In this document: positions 1 through 7,995 of the stretch, in pieces | Layout: the number at the start of each line of letters is the position of its first letter | How positions within the stretch are numbered: position 1 is the stretch's first letter | Source of the DNA: Chryseobacterium sp. BGARF1 | GTDB taxonomy: Bacteria > Bacteroidota > Bacteroidia > Flavobacteriales > Weeksellaceae | DNA: 64,000 nt | Reading direction: 5' to 3' | NCBI RefSeq assembly: GCF_001677955.1 | Contig: NZ_LELA01000068.1 | Coordinates: 1-64,000, forward strand | Made by a program: the position numbers and the translations under genes | The notes under the pieces: generated by a model | The model's database searches: none | The model's input: only the letters and a program-made list of their open reading frames with translations | What the model was told of the DNA's origin: nothing

Positions 1-16
1 ATCTATTTTTGATAGA

Positions 17-47
17 TTTTTGTTACCAATAAGTTGGTATATTTTTG
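17..47 (+). promoter_or_regulatory. Bacteroidota-type promoter for the Trp/Gly-rich lipoprotein
   Basis: A TATTTTTG box at 40-47 fits the Bacteroidota -7 consensus TAnnTTTG, and a TTTTTG stretch at 17-22 lies upstream as a possible -33 element. The expected start of transcription is near position 53, giving a leader of about 40 nt. This is pattern matching only. Confidence 0.45.
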
Positions 48-92
48 GTACAGAATGCAAATATAATTTAAATTAAAAATTTTTACATTATC

Positions 93-1154
93 ATGAAAAG
101 AAATATACATAAAAATTTACTTGCAATGCTAAAATCAAAAGGTGTTTTGGCTGTTGCAAGTGGATTATTGTTAATGTCTTGTGGTGCACAGATGGGTGGA
201 TATAGCGAGACCGATGGGGTGTATTATGACCCAAATAAAGATACATTGCCGGAGGGTGTCATCATCAATGGTAATGAAGGAAACAGAGTAGGAGAATATT
301 ATGATTATTATCAAGATGATACTAATCTGATTCAGAATGCTGAAATGAACGCTGCTCAACAAAATAACCGCTATAGCAGCTGGAATGATTCTAATTGGAA
401 CAGTAATGCTACCGATTCCGACTGGGGTAATTTTGCAGGTAGTGAAACCAACTACTACGATAATTCGTGGGGAATGATGGGCTGGGGCTCACCTTGGGGT
501 TGGGGCGGAGGCTTCGGACCTTATTGGGGATCTGGTTGGGGCATGAGCATGTCTTTTGGCTGGGGTAACTCTTGGGGCTGGGGCGGCTACAATCCTTATT
601 GGGGCTGGAATAATTACTGGGGATATAACCCTTATTGGGGAGGCTACAATCCTTATTGGGGATGGGGTGGCCATTACCACAGAGTACCTTACGCACGAAG
701 TGGAGCAAATGGAAGATTTGGAACTAATGGAACAGGAGCTTACAGAACGAATAATTCTATGTTGAAAAATTCTTATAATAACGGTTCTGGCTTCCGAAGC
801 AATACTTCAGGAATGAGACCTGGTTCTTCTTACAGACCTTCTAATAATACGAATAATGGAGGGTTTAGAAATAATAACAATAGCAATGGGGGGTACCGTA
901 ATCCTAATAGCGGGATGAGACCTAATATGAATAACGGTGTAAGACCTACAAGACCAAATTACAACTACAATCAACAACAACAATCTCAGCCTAGATATAG
1001 AAATGAAAGTACAAGACCTAGTGATAATGGCGGCTTCAGATCAGGAGGTTTTAACTCTGGAAGCAGCAGTGGTGGTTTTAGAGGTGGTTCTTCCGGAGGT
1101 GGAGGCGGTATGAGATCCGGCGGAGGCGGTGGTTTCAGATCAGGTGGTAGATAA
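93..1154 (+). CDS. Trp/Gly/Tyr-rich low-complexity lipoprotein
   Basis: A predicted 353-residue lipoprotein of unknown function. Residues 1-30 form a lipoprotein signal peptide ending in LLMSC, so Cys30 would be acylated. Residues about 120-195 are extremely rich in Trp, Gly, Tyr and Pro with repeated NPYWG blocks. About 220-310 is rich in Asn, Arg, Ser and Gly, and the last 45 residues are almost only Gly, Ser, Arg and Phe (GGFRSGG-like). No enzymatic domain is visible. It lies 29 nt upstream of an OmpP1/FadL-type gene on the same strand, so the two may be co-transcribed. The aromatic/glycine composition suggests a self-associating or surface-exposed cell-envelope protein, which is inference. 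Database labels such as 'prolyl-tRNA synthetase' that sometimes attach to such sequences would be spurious. Confidence 0.85.
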   Translation: MKRNIHKNLLAMLKSKGVLAVASGLLLMSCGAQMGGYSETDGVYYDPNKDTLPEGVIINGNEGNRVGEYYDYYQDDTNLIQNAEMNAAQQNNRYSSWNDSNWNSNATDSDWGNFAGSETNYYDNSWGMMGWGSPWGWGGGFGPYWGSGWGMSMSFGWGNSWGWGGYNPYWGWNNYWGYNPYWGGYNPYWGWGGHYHRVPYARSGANGRFGTNGTGAYRTNNSMLKNSYNNGSGFRSNTSGMRPGSSYRPSNNTNNGGFRNNNNSNGGYRNPNSGMRPNMNNGVRPTRPNYNYNQQQQSQPRYRNESTRPSDNGGFRSGGFNSGSSSGGFRGGSSGGGGGMRSGGGGGFRSGGR

Positions 1155-1183
1155 AGTTAAACTTAATAACTATTAAAAAAATA

Positions 1184-2611
1184 ATGTTAAAAAAATCTCT
1201 AGTATTAATGGGTGTGACTGCAGCATTCTATTTGCAGGCTCAGGATATATCAACGATAAGAAATTCGATTGATGTTTATTCAAACACACCAATGGTTGGG
1301 TCATCAAAGTTTAACGCAATGGTAGGATCTAACGGAGCTTTAGGAGGTGATGCTACAGCATTACTTACCAACCCGGCAGGTCTGGGTGTTGCAATTGCGG
1401 GTGATGTTTCGGCAACTTTATCGGTTACAGATAATAAAAATACAAGCTCTTTAGCAGGGTCTTCAATTAATTATAATATTACAAAAGCTAATATCGGAAA
1501 TGCGAGCGGTGTTGCAGCTTTTCAGTTGATGACAGAGACTCCTTGGAAGTTTATTAATTTGGGAGCAAGTATTTCTACACAATCGATTGAAAACTATGTG
1601 GAAACTGGAGGAAATGCCAACATTTCAATTCCAAAAAATCTTGTTGATGGTTCAGGAAATCCTGTAGTAGGTAATCTTGCTTACTTGGGACATGCTTACA
1701 ACAGATACGGAACTCAAACTAAATTTAATCTTGGGGTAGGTGCCAATTACAACAACTCACTATATCTTGGTGCAAGTATTAATATGCATTATGCAGATTT
1801 AGAACAGTATGATAGTGCCAATTTTGGTTTAGATTTAGATAAAACAATCTATTCATTTGACAAACAATATACTCCGTTTTCTGAAAAATCAAATGGTTTT
1901 TCTGCAACTTTAGGGGTTATTGGTAAAATCACCAATCAGTTTAGATTGGGAGCGTCTATAGAAACCCCTACTTGGTGGAACATGGATAGAATCTATACAG
2001 ACTATTATACAGGAACTGATGGATTGATCTATCTTGATCACTTTACTGAAGACAGGTCGTTCAGATCGCCTATGAAAGCTACTTTTAGTGGTGCATTTGT
2101 TCCTACAAAGAATTTTGCAATTAATGTAGATTATACTTTAGGAGTAACGAAGCCTAAATATAAAGTTCAAGGAGATGCGGAAAGGGAGCTAAACTCATTC
2201 TTTAATGATTCATACAAAAACTCATCAGAAATAAAAGTTGGGGCAGAATACAGAATCAAAGCTTTAAGATTGAGAGGTGGTTATTCTTATGCTTCAAGTC
2301 CGTTTGATGCTATGACGATTAGTGCTTATTCTAATAACGGTCAAGCTGCAGATGTTAATTACAGCAACTTGATTTTAGGAGATAGAAATACGATTGGTGC
2401 AGGTATCGGATATGACTTCGGTAAATTCTATGTTGATGCAGCATATCAAAACATCAGCTCTAAATATAAAAACCCTTTCTTGAGTGGAAATGAAAGCTTC
2501 GGAACAGGATATTATTCAGGAGATTTTGATGTAGCTACACCAAATTCAGTAGTTTCAGATGTTAAAAATATTAGAAATAATTTCTTTCTAACAGTAGGTT
2601 GGAAATTCTAA
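1184..2611 (+). CDS. OmpP1/FadL/TodX-type outer membrane protein
   Basis: A 475-residue outer membrane beta-barrel. It has a signal peptide ending about residue 20 (YLQAQ), and an N-terminal segment with the GALGGDATALLTNPAG signature seen in Bacteroidota members of the OmpP1/FadL/TodX family, whose better-studied relatives import hydrophobic substrates such as fatty acids. The rest is alternating beta-barrel sequence rich in Tyr, Asn and Gly, ending in FFLTVGWKF with a terminal Phe typical of outer membrane barrels. It follows the Trp/Gly-rich lipoprotein gene by 29 nt, and a strong hairpin follows its stop. The family is clear; the substrate cannot be inferred. Confidence 0.88.
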   Translation: MLKKSLVLMGVTAAFYLQAQDISTIRNSIDVYSNTPMVGSSKFNAMVGSNGALGGDATALLTNPAGLGVAIAGDVSATLSVTDNKNTSSLAGSSINYNITKANIGNASGVAAFQLMTETPWKFINLGASISTQSIENYVETGGNANISIPKNLVDGSGNPVVGNLAYLGHAYNRYGTQTKFNLGVGANYNNSLYLGASINMHYADLEQYDSANFGLDLDKTIYSFDKQYTPFSEKSNGFSATLGVIGKITNQFRLGASIETPTWWNMDRIYTDYYTGTDGLIYLDHFTEDRSFRSPMKATFSGAFVPTKNFAINVDYTLGVTKPKYKVQGDAERELNSFFNDSYKNSSEIKVGAEYRIKALRLRGGYSYASSPFDAMTISAYSNNGQAADVNYSNLILGDRNTIGAGIGYDFGKFYVDAAYQNISSKYKNPFLSGNESFGTGYYSGDFDVATPNSVVSDVKNIRNNFFLTVGWKF

Positions 2612-2630
2612 AATACTATTTATAAAACAT

Positions 2631-2667
2631 AAAAAAGGCTTCGGGAAAATTTCTCGAAGCCTTTTTA
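2631..2667. terminator. Bidirectional terminator between the FadL-type and ZIP genes
   Basis: A GC-rich hairpin with arms AAAAAGGCTTCG and CGAAGCCTTTTT lies between two convergent genes. It is flanked by A and T runs on both sides, so it can serve both strands. Confidence 0.85.
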
Positions 2668-2685
2668 TTTATCTTAAAATTAAAT

Positions 2686-3402
2686 TTAATGATGATGGCC
2701 AACATGAGAATGGTCATGGAATAAATGCATCATTAAAGCCAATGAAACCCCTAAAATAACCAAACCTATTTTAGACCAGTCAATGTTGTGATTTTTATTG
2801 CTTTCAAAAATAATAACAGATGAAATATGCAGGAAAATTCCACCTACGATTGCTAAAAAGTATGGTTGCCAAGCTGGGTTGAAATAATTACCTAAAAGCA
2901 TTCCGAAAGGTGATGCCAAAGCAAATAAACCAACAATTAATATCGATGGATATGAGGTTTTAGAACTTTTCCTGTTGAATAAAAATGCCCCCAAAATAAA
3001 TGAAATAGGAAGATTGTGAAATACAATTCCCATTAAATAAGGAGAAAACGGATTGGTCTCATTCGCCAAAGGAATCCCCTCAATAAAAGCATGAATGAAT
3101 AAACCGACCATTAATGCCATCGGAAGAATATTATTTTCACCGTGATGGTGAAAATGTCCGTGTTCGAAACCTTTTGTTAAAGCTTCGAGAATCATTTGCA
3201 ATAAAACTCCGGCAATAACGAAAATTCCAAGATTACCGATGTCTGAAGTATAAACCTGCGGGAAAACTTCATTTAAACAAATGGTTATTAAAAATCCGGC
3301 ACTTAAGATCAATAGATTTTTAGAGAATTTTTCTTTTTGTCCGAAAAATTTTCCGAGTAAAACTCCGGCGACAACACTTAATATAAGGAGAATGAATATC
3401 AT
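2686..3402 (-). CDS. ZIP family divalent metal transporter
   Basis: A 238-residue polytopic membrane protein of the ZIP (SLC39-like) family, which moves zinc or other divalent metals into the cytosol. Counted from the chosen start, a His-rich cytoplasmic loop HGHFHHHG is at 81-88. The metal-site helices carry HAFIEG (104-109) and HNLPIS (129-134), and the C-terminus is again His-rich (HDHSHVGHHH). An in-frame start 12 codons upstream exists but would overlap the preceding gene. The ATG at 3400-3402 begins one base after that gene's TAA and matches the usual hydrophobic N-terminus. Metal specificity and the direction of the physiological flux are not decidable from sequence. Confidence 0.88.
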   Translation of the reverse strand: MIFILLILSVVAGVLLGKFFGQKEKFSKNLLILSAGFLITICLNEVFPQVYTSDIGNLGIFVIAGVLLQMILEALTKGFEHGHFHHHGENNILPMALMVGLFIHAFIEGIPLANETNPFSPYLMGIVFHNLPISFILGAFLFNRKSSKTSYPSILIVGLFALASPFGMLLGNYFNPAWQPYFLAIVGGIFLHISSVIIFESNKNHNIDWSKIGLVILGVSLALMMHLFHDHSHVGHHH

Positions 3403-3403
3403 A

Positions 3404-3655
3404 TTAGTTAAAAAGGGGTGATAAACAAAATAAAACAATGACCAGATTCACACCTAATATCATAAGATGTATACCAAAGTTAGTTTTATTTTTAAATAAA
3501 ATTTTCTTAAAAAAAATTACAAATAGTCCAATGGTCATTAATAAACTTGAAATAACAAAAGGAAGTGGAGGTGTATGACTATGAAAATAACCAAACTTAA
3601 TTCCACTAAATATTGAAATTAATGTTAATATCATAAATAATATATTGGTCACCAC
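3404..3655 (-). CDS. Small three-helix membrane protein, unknown function
   Basis: An 83-residue hydrophobic protein with about three predicted membrane helices (roughly 3-22, 31-50 and 60-80) separated by short polar loops such as FHSHTPPLP and FKNKTNFG. I do not recognise a family. Its stop lies one base before the ZIP transporter ATG, and its start is 20 nt after the upstream methyltransferase stop, so the three minus-strand genes look like one operon. The tight coupling to the ZIP gene might mean a related role, but nothing in the sequence shows it. It could also be a poorly conserved lineage-specific gene. Confidence 0.6.
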   Translation of the reverse strand: MVTNILFMILTLISIFSGIKFGYFHSHTPPLPFVISSLLMTIGLFVIFFKKILFKNKTNFGIHLMILGVNLVIVLFCLSPLFN

Positions 3656-3675
3656 TACAAGTGCAATTTTTCGAT

Positions 3676-4401
3676 CTATTTTTTCTTAAATAAATTGATA
3701 CAACGTGGCGAAATATCTTTATCAAAATCATTCAATTGATAATTTCCCCAAATTTTCACGCGTTCAAAACCGCTTTCTTCAGCATAGTTTTTAATAGTTT
3801 CTAAAGTGTGAAGTTTTACTTTTTCGAAGAAATGATGAGATTTTCCGTCTGCCTCAAATCTTATATTTTTAATAATATGTCTGTCTTCTATTTTTTTAGA
3901 AATTTTAAAATCAATTTCTCCTCGTGTAATTGTTGTTTCTGGGACCAAAGTGTTTCGTACAAATTCTTCGTTCAGATAATCCAAAACAAAATACCCGTCT
4001 TTTTTCAAAGCATTGCAAACCGATTTGAAAACATTTTTATCATCTTCTTCATTATCAAAATACCCGAAGCTTGTAAAAAGATTAAAAACTGCATCTACAG
4101 GATTGTGATCAATAGGGTTTCGCATATCGTGAACATCAAAAATCAACGTTTGGTTTTCAAACTGTTTATTATGCTCAATACTTTGTCTCGAAAGATCTAA
4201 ACCTAAAACATCATAACCTAATTTATTAAGAAAAACCGAATGTCTTCCCTTTCCACAAGCGAGATCAATAATTTTTGCAGATTGAGGAAGCTCTAACTCA
4301 GAGGTAAGTTTTGTAATGAAGTTTTCAGCTTCTGTATAATCTCTGTTGCTGTATAATAAGTGATAATAAGGGGTATCAAACCACGATTCAAACCATTCCA
4401 T
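3676..4401 (-). CDS. Class I SAM-dependent methyltransferase
   Basis: A 241-residue protein with a Rossmann methyltransferase fold. Motif I is DLACGKGRH at residues 46-54 (SAM binding), followed by an acidic strand (VLGLDLS) and VDAVFNLFTSFGYF as motif IV/post-IV. The C-terminal half is the mixed beta region of the UbiE/SmtA-like group. The substrate is unknown; nothing marks it as a tRNA, protein or quinone enzyme. It is first in a minus-strand run with the small membrane protein and the ZIP transporter, and is divergent from the THUMP rRNA methyltransferase. Its -7 box lies only four bases from the ATG. Confidence 0.85.
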   Translation of the reverse strand: MEWFESWFDTPYYHLLYSNRDYTEAENFITKLTSELELPQSAKIIDLACGKGRHSVFLNKLGYDVLGLDLSRQSIEHNKQFENQTLIFDVHDMRNPIDHNPVDAVFNLFTSFGYFDNEEDDKNVFKSVCNALKKDGYFVLDYLNEEFVRNTLVPETTITRGEIDFKISKKIEDRHIIKNIRFEADGKSHHFFEKVKLHTLETIKNYAEESGFERVKIWGNYQLNDFDKDISPRCINLFKKK

Positions 4402-4405
4402 GATG

Positions 4406-4413
4406 CAAAAATA
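4406..4413 (-). promoter_or_regulatory. -7 promoter element of the SAM methyltransferase operon, near-leaderless
   Basis: On the minus strand this reads TATTTTTG, a match to TAnnTTTG. Only four bases separate it from the ATG at 4401, so transcription would begin at or next to the start codon. Confidence 0.55.
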
Positions 4414-4512
4414 GTGTTTTTTGGTTGATGGTCAGTAGTTGTTGGTTAATGGTTTTTATCACATATGATGATTTCTATCAACTATAAACTGACAACCAAC
4501 AACTAAAATCAC

Positions 4513-4520
4513 TATTTTTG
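4513..4520 (+). promoter_or_regulatory. -7 promoter element of the THUMP methyltransferase gene, near-leaderless
   Basis: TATTTTTG matches TAnnTTTG, and four bases (CAAA) separate it from the ATG at 4525. The mRNA would have essentially no 5' leader. Confidence 0.55.
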
Positions 4521-4524
4521 CAAA

Positions 4525-5694
4525 ATGGATACAGAAAATCTTAAAATTCAGATAAAAACATTCTTCGGATTAGAACCTATTCTTGCTGAGGAAGTTAAAA
4601 AATTAGGTGGAAGAAATGTAGAACTTAAAAACCGTGCAGTAAACTGCGAGGGTGATCTAGGATTTCTTTACAAGATCAATTACTCAGCGAGAACGGCATT
4701 GAAAATTTTGGTTCCGATCGATGAATTTAAAGCTTACAACGAGACAAAATTCTACGAAAAGCTTTTTAAATTTGAGTGGGATGATTTTATGAGTGTCGAT
4801 CAGACTTTTGCTATCGATTCTACGGTGAATTCTGAGAGATTCAGCCATTCACAGTTTATGACTTTCAAAATGAAAGATGCTATTGTAGATTTCTTTCAAA
4901 ACAGATACGGTAAAAGACCGAGTATAGAGACCAGATCTCCGGATATTAAGTTTCACCTTCATATCGATAGAGAATTGGTGACAATCTCATTAGATTCTTC
5001 TGGTGATGCTTTATTTAAAAGAGGCTACAGAAGAGAGCAAGGGGAAGCGCCTATTAACGAAGTTTTGGCAAGTGGAATGCTTCAGTTGGCAGGTTGGGAC
5101 GGAAAAGGGAATTTCCTGGATCCAATGTGTGGTTCGGGAACGCTTTTAATTGAAGCGGCGATGATTGCAATGGATCTTCCGGCACAGATCTTCAGAAAAA
5201 GATTTGGTTTCCAAAACTGGAAAAACTATGATGAAACTTTATTTAACAAAATTAAAGAATTCAGAATAGAAAGAGTGAGAGAATTTCATGGGAAAATTGT
5301 AGGATACGATATCGACGGAAGAATGCTGGATGCAGCTGATGCCAACATCGCATCTGCAGAAATGGAAGACATCATCGAGGTAAGAAGACAAGATTTCTTC
5401 GAATCTAAAAAAGAATTATTTCCTTTGTTGATGGTTTTCAACCCGCCTTATGATGAGAGAATCTCTATAAATGATGACGATTTTTACAAGAAAATAGGAG
5501 ATACTTTCAAAACAAATTATCCTAATACTTTGGCTTGGTTAATTTCTTCAGATCTAGACGCACCAAAGAAAATAGGACTTCGACCTTCAAGAAAAATAAA
5601 ACTTTTCAACGGAAAACTGGAAACCCGATTTTTACAGTATGAAATGTATGAAGGAACGAAAAAACTGCATAAATTAGAAAATAAAGAAGACTAA
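4525..5694 (+). CDS. rlmL: THUMP-domain class I rRNA (guanine-N2)-methyltransferase, RlmL-like
   Basis: A 389-residue RNA methyltransferase. An N-terminal ferredoxin-like/THUMP region (about 1-165) binds RNA. The catalytic Rossmann domain has FLDPMCGSGTLLIEAA as motif I near residue 190 and the NPPY amino-methyltransferase motif at 306-309. In E. coli RlmL makes m2G2445 in 23S rRNA and is fused to RlmK; this protein corresponds only to the RlmL half, the usual form in Bacteroidota. The exact target base is inferred from family. The downstream membrane-protein gene begins four bases after its stop. Confidence 0.82.
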   Translation: MDTENLKIQIKTFFGLEPILAEEVKKLGGRNVELKNRAVNCEGDLGFLYKINYSARTALKILVPIDEFKAYNETKFYEKLFKFEWDDFMSVDQTFAIDSTVNSERFSHSQFMTFKMKDAIVDFFQNRYGKRPSIETRSPDIKFHLHIDRELVTISLDSSGDALFKRGYRREQGEAPINEVLASGMLQLAGWDGKGNFLDPMCGSGTLLIEAAMIAMDLPAQIFRKRFGFQNWKNYDETLFNKIKEFRIERVREFHGKIVGYDIDGRMLDAADANIASAEMEDIIEVRRQDFFESKKELFPLLMVFNPPYDERISINDDDFYKKIGDTFKTNYPNTLAWLISSDLDAPKKIGLRPSRKIKLFNGKLETRFLQYEMYEGTKKLHKLENKED

Positions 5695-5698
5695 AAAT

Positions 5699-6097
5699 AT
5701 GCCTTTTAATATTTTTGATGGTTTGGATGCGCTTGTAGATTTGTTGACTTTGGATTTTTCTAAAAATTCATCTTCAAAATCTGCAATCACCAAAAAGTCT
5801 TCAAAAAAATCAAAATACACAACAGAATTATGGAGTGGAAGCTTTCTTGCGATGGCTTCCATTCTTTATTTTATAGTTTTCAAAGATCCTTTACCGGAAG
5901 AGAGTTATGTACAAACTCTATTGGTTTGCACTCTCATCGGTTTTCTTATTTCATTCGTCTTGTTTTTCTCGCTTTATCAGCTCGGACTTTTTTATTTTAA
6001 AAGTCTTTTTAAATTTATTTTTTTTAACGGTTCGGTGATTTTGCTGATAATTTCTTTTGTACTGTTTATCTATTATAAATCAGGAGTTTTCTTGTAG
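5699..6097 (+). CDS. Hypothetical membrane protein
   Basis: A 132-residue protein of unknown function. Residues about 1-42 are polar and Ser/Lys-rich (SKNSSSKSAITKKSSKKS), followed by three strongly hydrophobic helices (about 47-62, 73-96 and 104-128). No recognisable motif is present. The ATG follows the RlmL-like stop by four bases, indicating co-transcription. The protein appears membrane-anchored with a basic cytoplasmic N-terminus. Downstream lies the 21-bp tandem array. Confidence 0.6.
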   Translation: MPFNIFDGLDALVDLLTLDFSKNSSSKSAITKKSSKKSKYTTELWSGSFLAMASILYFIVFKDPLPEESYVQTLLVCTLIGFLISFVLFFSLYQLGLFYFKSLFKFIFFNGSVILLIISFVLFIYYKSGVFL

Positions 6098-6112
6098 AAA
6101 ATAATTTTTCTT

Positions 6113-6424
6113 AGTGAAATGATCTGTTACATTGGAGGTGACATATTAAGTAACGGAAAATGATTTGTATAATAATGAATACGTATACGATACGGAAATT
6201 CATATGTTTGGTACGGAATGAAATCTGTACGTGTCGGAATACTATCTATAGAACTCGGAATACTCTCTGTTTGATGCAGAAAACTATCTATACAGTTCGG
6301 AATATGAACTGTCAATAACAAAATGTATTCTGCATATCTCAAAATATCATCTGTACATATCAGAAAACCATCTGTACACTTCGGAATGAGATTTACCTAC
6401 CTTGGAAAGCTGTCTTTTTACATA
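6113..6424. repeat. Degenerate tandem array: fifteen units, period 21 bp
   Basis: This 339-bp gap between genes is filled by units that start GGAAT or GGAAA, contain ATCTGTA-like cores and end in -TC or -AC. Eleven consecutive units start at 6194, 6215, 6236 and so on to 6404 with no length change. Upstream, starts at 6113, 6134 and 6155 are also in phase except for one 18-bp unit before 6194. Units differ at many positions, so the array is old or under weak constraint. On the minus strand a frame is open from 6396 to a stop at 6127 and reads as seven-residue repeats resembling xIPxxTD, but it has no convincing start. Confidence 0.8.
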
Positions 6425-6436
6425 TTTTAAAAACAA

Positions 6437-6784
6437 TTAAACTTCCTCTTTTTTCTGCCAGGAAAATTTACCTTCTACTTCAACCTGAATAGAAATGCTT
6501 AAAAAAGTACGGATAAGAACAATTAATCCTAAAGCTAAAAGCCGATCGATAGTAGGTTCAGTAACCACTGTCGCAATGATATCTCCGGCAACAAGAATTT
6601 CGAGACCTAATAAAATGGCTTTTCCCAATTCCTGCTTTAGTATTTTGTAAGATCTGGGATTGGTACTCTGGATAGAAAATAGATACTTTACCAAAGCAAT
6701 TACGGCTCCGGCAAAAATTGTAAGTACCCCGATAACTTCAATAATTCTGGCGACATAATCTATATAAATTTTAATTTCTTCCAT
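6437..6784 (-). CDS. DUF1622 family membrane protein
   Basis: A 115-residue protein resembling the DUF1622 family. It has a first helix at about 10-33 (IIEVIGVLTIFAGAVIALV), then the characteristic basic segment with KQELGKAILLGLEILVAGDII around 50-70, and a last helix near 82-96 containing RLLALGLIVLIRTFLS. The function of the family is unknown. It is monocistronic: the array lies downstream and about 200 bp of AT-rich sequence without visible signals lie upstream. The family name is recalled from the conserved GLEILVAGDII region; confidence in the fold (integral membrane) is high. Confidence 0.8.
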   Translation of the reverse strand: MEEIKIYIDYVARIIEVIGVLTIFAGAVIALVKYLFSIQSTNPRSYKILKQELGKAILLGLEILVAGDIIATVVTEPTIDRLLALGLIVLIRTFLSISIQVEVEGKFSWQKKEEV

Positions 6785-6985
6785 TATGTTGTAAACTTTT
6801 TAAGAGATAATTAAGTTAGCTATTTTAATTAATTTTTAAACGCGAATTAATTTTAAAAATTTAAAATGCTAAAATAAGTCTGGGGAATTCGGGAAATCTG
6901 CGTGATATATTTTATAGATAAGGGGAATCTAGAATACTTTATAGAAGAATGAAACTTAAAAAAACATAAGAATTTAATAAAAGAT

Positions 6986-7924
6986 CTACATCCAGAGAAT
7001 AGCCAATAGACTGCCCACAGAAATAAGTACCCAAAGCAAGACTCCTTGAATCAGCGGTTTTACGCCTACAGCCTTCAGTGCTGTGATGCTCATATTTGAA
7101 CCAATCAGAAATAAAGTAAGTGTTAAACCTTTTTTGGCAAGAAAAACGATGTTCCCTGAAATAGCTTCTATGGCTGGGATGTAAGAGCTTGCTATAATTG
7201 CCAATACAAACATAAAAATAAAATAAGGGATTTTTATTTTACCAGTCCCGTTCTTTTTATTAATAAAAGCAAAAAGTAAACTTATAGGGATAATCCAAAG
7301 TGCACGTTCTAATTTTACCGTAGTCGCAATTTTCAGAGCCTCATTTCCAAATTTTGAAGATGCTCCTACAACCGAACTTGTATCGTGTATTGCCACAGCA
7401 CACCACAGCCCGAATTGGTGCTGATCCATACTTAAAAGGTGCCCTAAAACAGGAAATAAAAATAAAGCAATAGAATTGAGTGCAAAAATAGTTGCCAAAG
7501 AAACCGACGTTTCGTTTTCATCAGCTTTTATAACCGGTGCAATAGCAGCAATCGCACTTCCGCCACAGATTGCAGTACCGGCGGAAATAAGAGTGGAAGT
7601 GTTTTTCCGTATTTTCAAAAATTTTCCGATAAGAATTCCTGCGGTTAATGTAAGAAATATCGATGCCACTGTAAATATGAATCCTTCTTTCCCTGCTTTT
7701 AGGGCTTCATGAATATTCATTCCAAATCCTAAACCTACTACTGAAAACTGCAACAAAAAACTGGTAATCTTCCCTTGATATTCTTTGAATGGATGCTGTA
7801 TCAATAGCGAGACCAAAAATCCTAATACCAATGCTAAAGGAGCATCCATAAAAGGAAGAAGGCAAATAAATGCAGCGAAAAGAAAAATAAATTTTCTGAG
7901 CGAAGGTGAAATATTTTTTATCAT
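6986..7924 (-). CDS. YeiH-type putative sulfate exporter (UPF0324)
   Basis: A 312-residue integral membrane protein with about nine to ten hydrophobic helices. It matches the YeiH/UPF0324 family: CGGSAIAAIAPVIKAD near 120-136, HDTSSVVGASS near 180-190 and LTLFLIGSNMS near 271-281 are typical conserved segments. Members are annotated as putative sulfate or sulfonate-derived sulfite exporters; direct evidence for transport is limited. It lies 71 bp downstream of a LysR regulator on the same strand, a pairing like E. coli yeiE-yeiH, which suggests regulation by that protein. Confidence 0.85.
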   Translation of the reverse strand: MIKNISPSLRKFIFLFAAFICLLPFMDAPLALVLGFLVSLLIQHPFKEYQGKITSFLLQFSVVGLGFGMNIHEALKAGKEGFIFTVASIFLTLTAGILIGKFLKIRKNTSTLISAGTAICGGSAIAAIAPVIKADENETSVSLATIFALNSIALFLFPVLGHLLSMDQHQFGLWCAVAIHDTSSVVGASSKFGNEALKIATTVKLERALWIIPISLLFAFINKKNGTGKIKIPYFIFMFVLAIIASSYIPAIEAISGNIVFLAKKGLTLTLFLIGSNMSITALKAVGVKPLIQGVLLWVLISVGSLLAILWM

Positions 7925-7995
7925 AACGATGAATTTCTTTTTACAAAATTCAGAAAATAAAATTACAGTATGTTATGATAAATTGTTATTTGATA

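Larger units (their letters stand above)
4405..4521. repeat. Imperfect palindrome filling a divergent promoter region
   Basis: The outer arms GCAAAAATAGTG (4405-4416) and CACTATTTTTGC (4510-4521) are a perfect 12-bp inverted repeat. Inside them, GTTGTTGGTT near 4437-4446 is mirrored by AACCAACAAC at 4494-4503. The centre is near 4463, at CATATG. The arms contain the two opposed -7 boxes, so the dyad and the promoters coincide. Confidence 0.8.

Noticed and set aside
409..765. Several overlapping frames on both strands over the lipoprotein gene
   Set aside because: They arise from the repetitive Trp/Gly codons of the real gene and have no independent start signals.
6127..6396. Minus-strand open frame of 89 codons with heptapeptide repeats over the 21-bp array
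   Set aside because: It has no ATG near its 5' end, and the 21-bp period alone keeps any frame open once one unit is open. Kept as a repeat, not a gene.
6113..6424. CRISPR array
   Set aside because: There are no conserved repeats separated by unique spacers, the units are only 21 bp and degenerate, and no cas genes are near.
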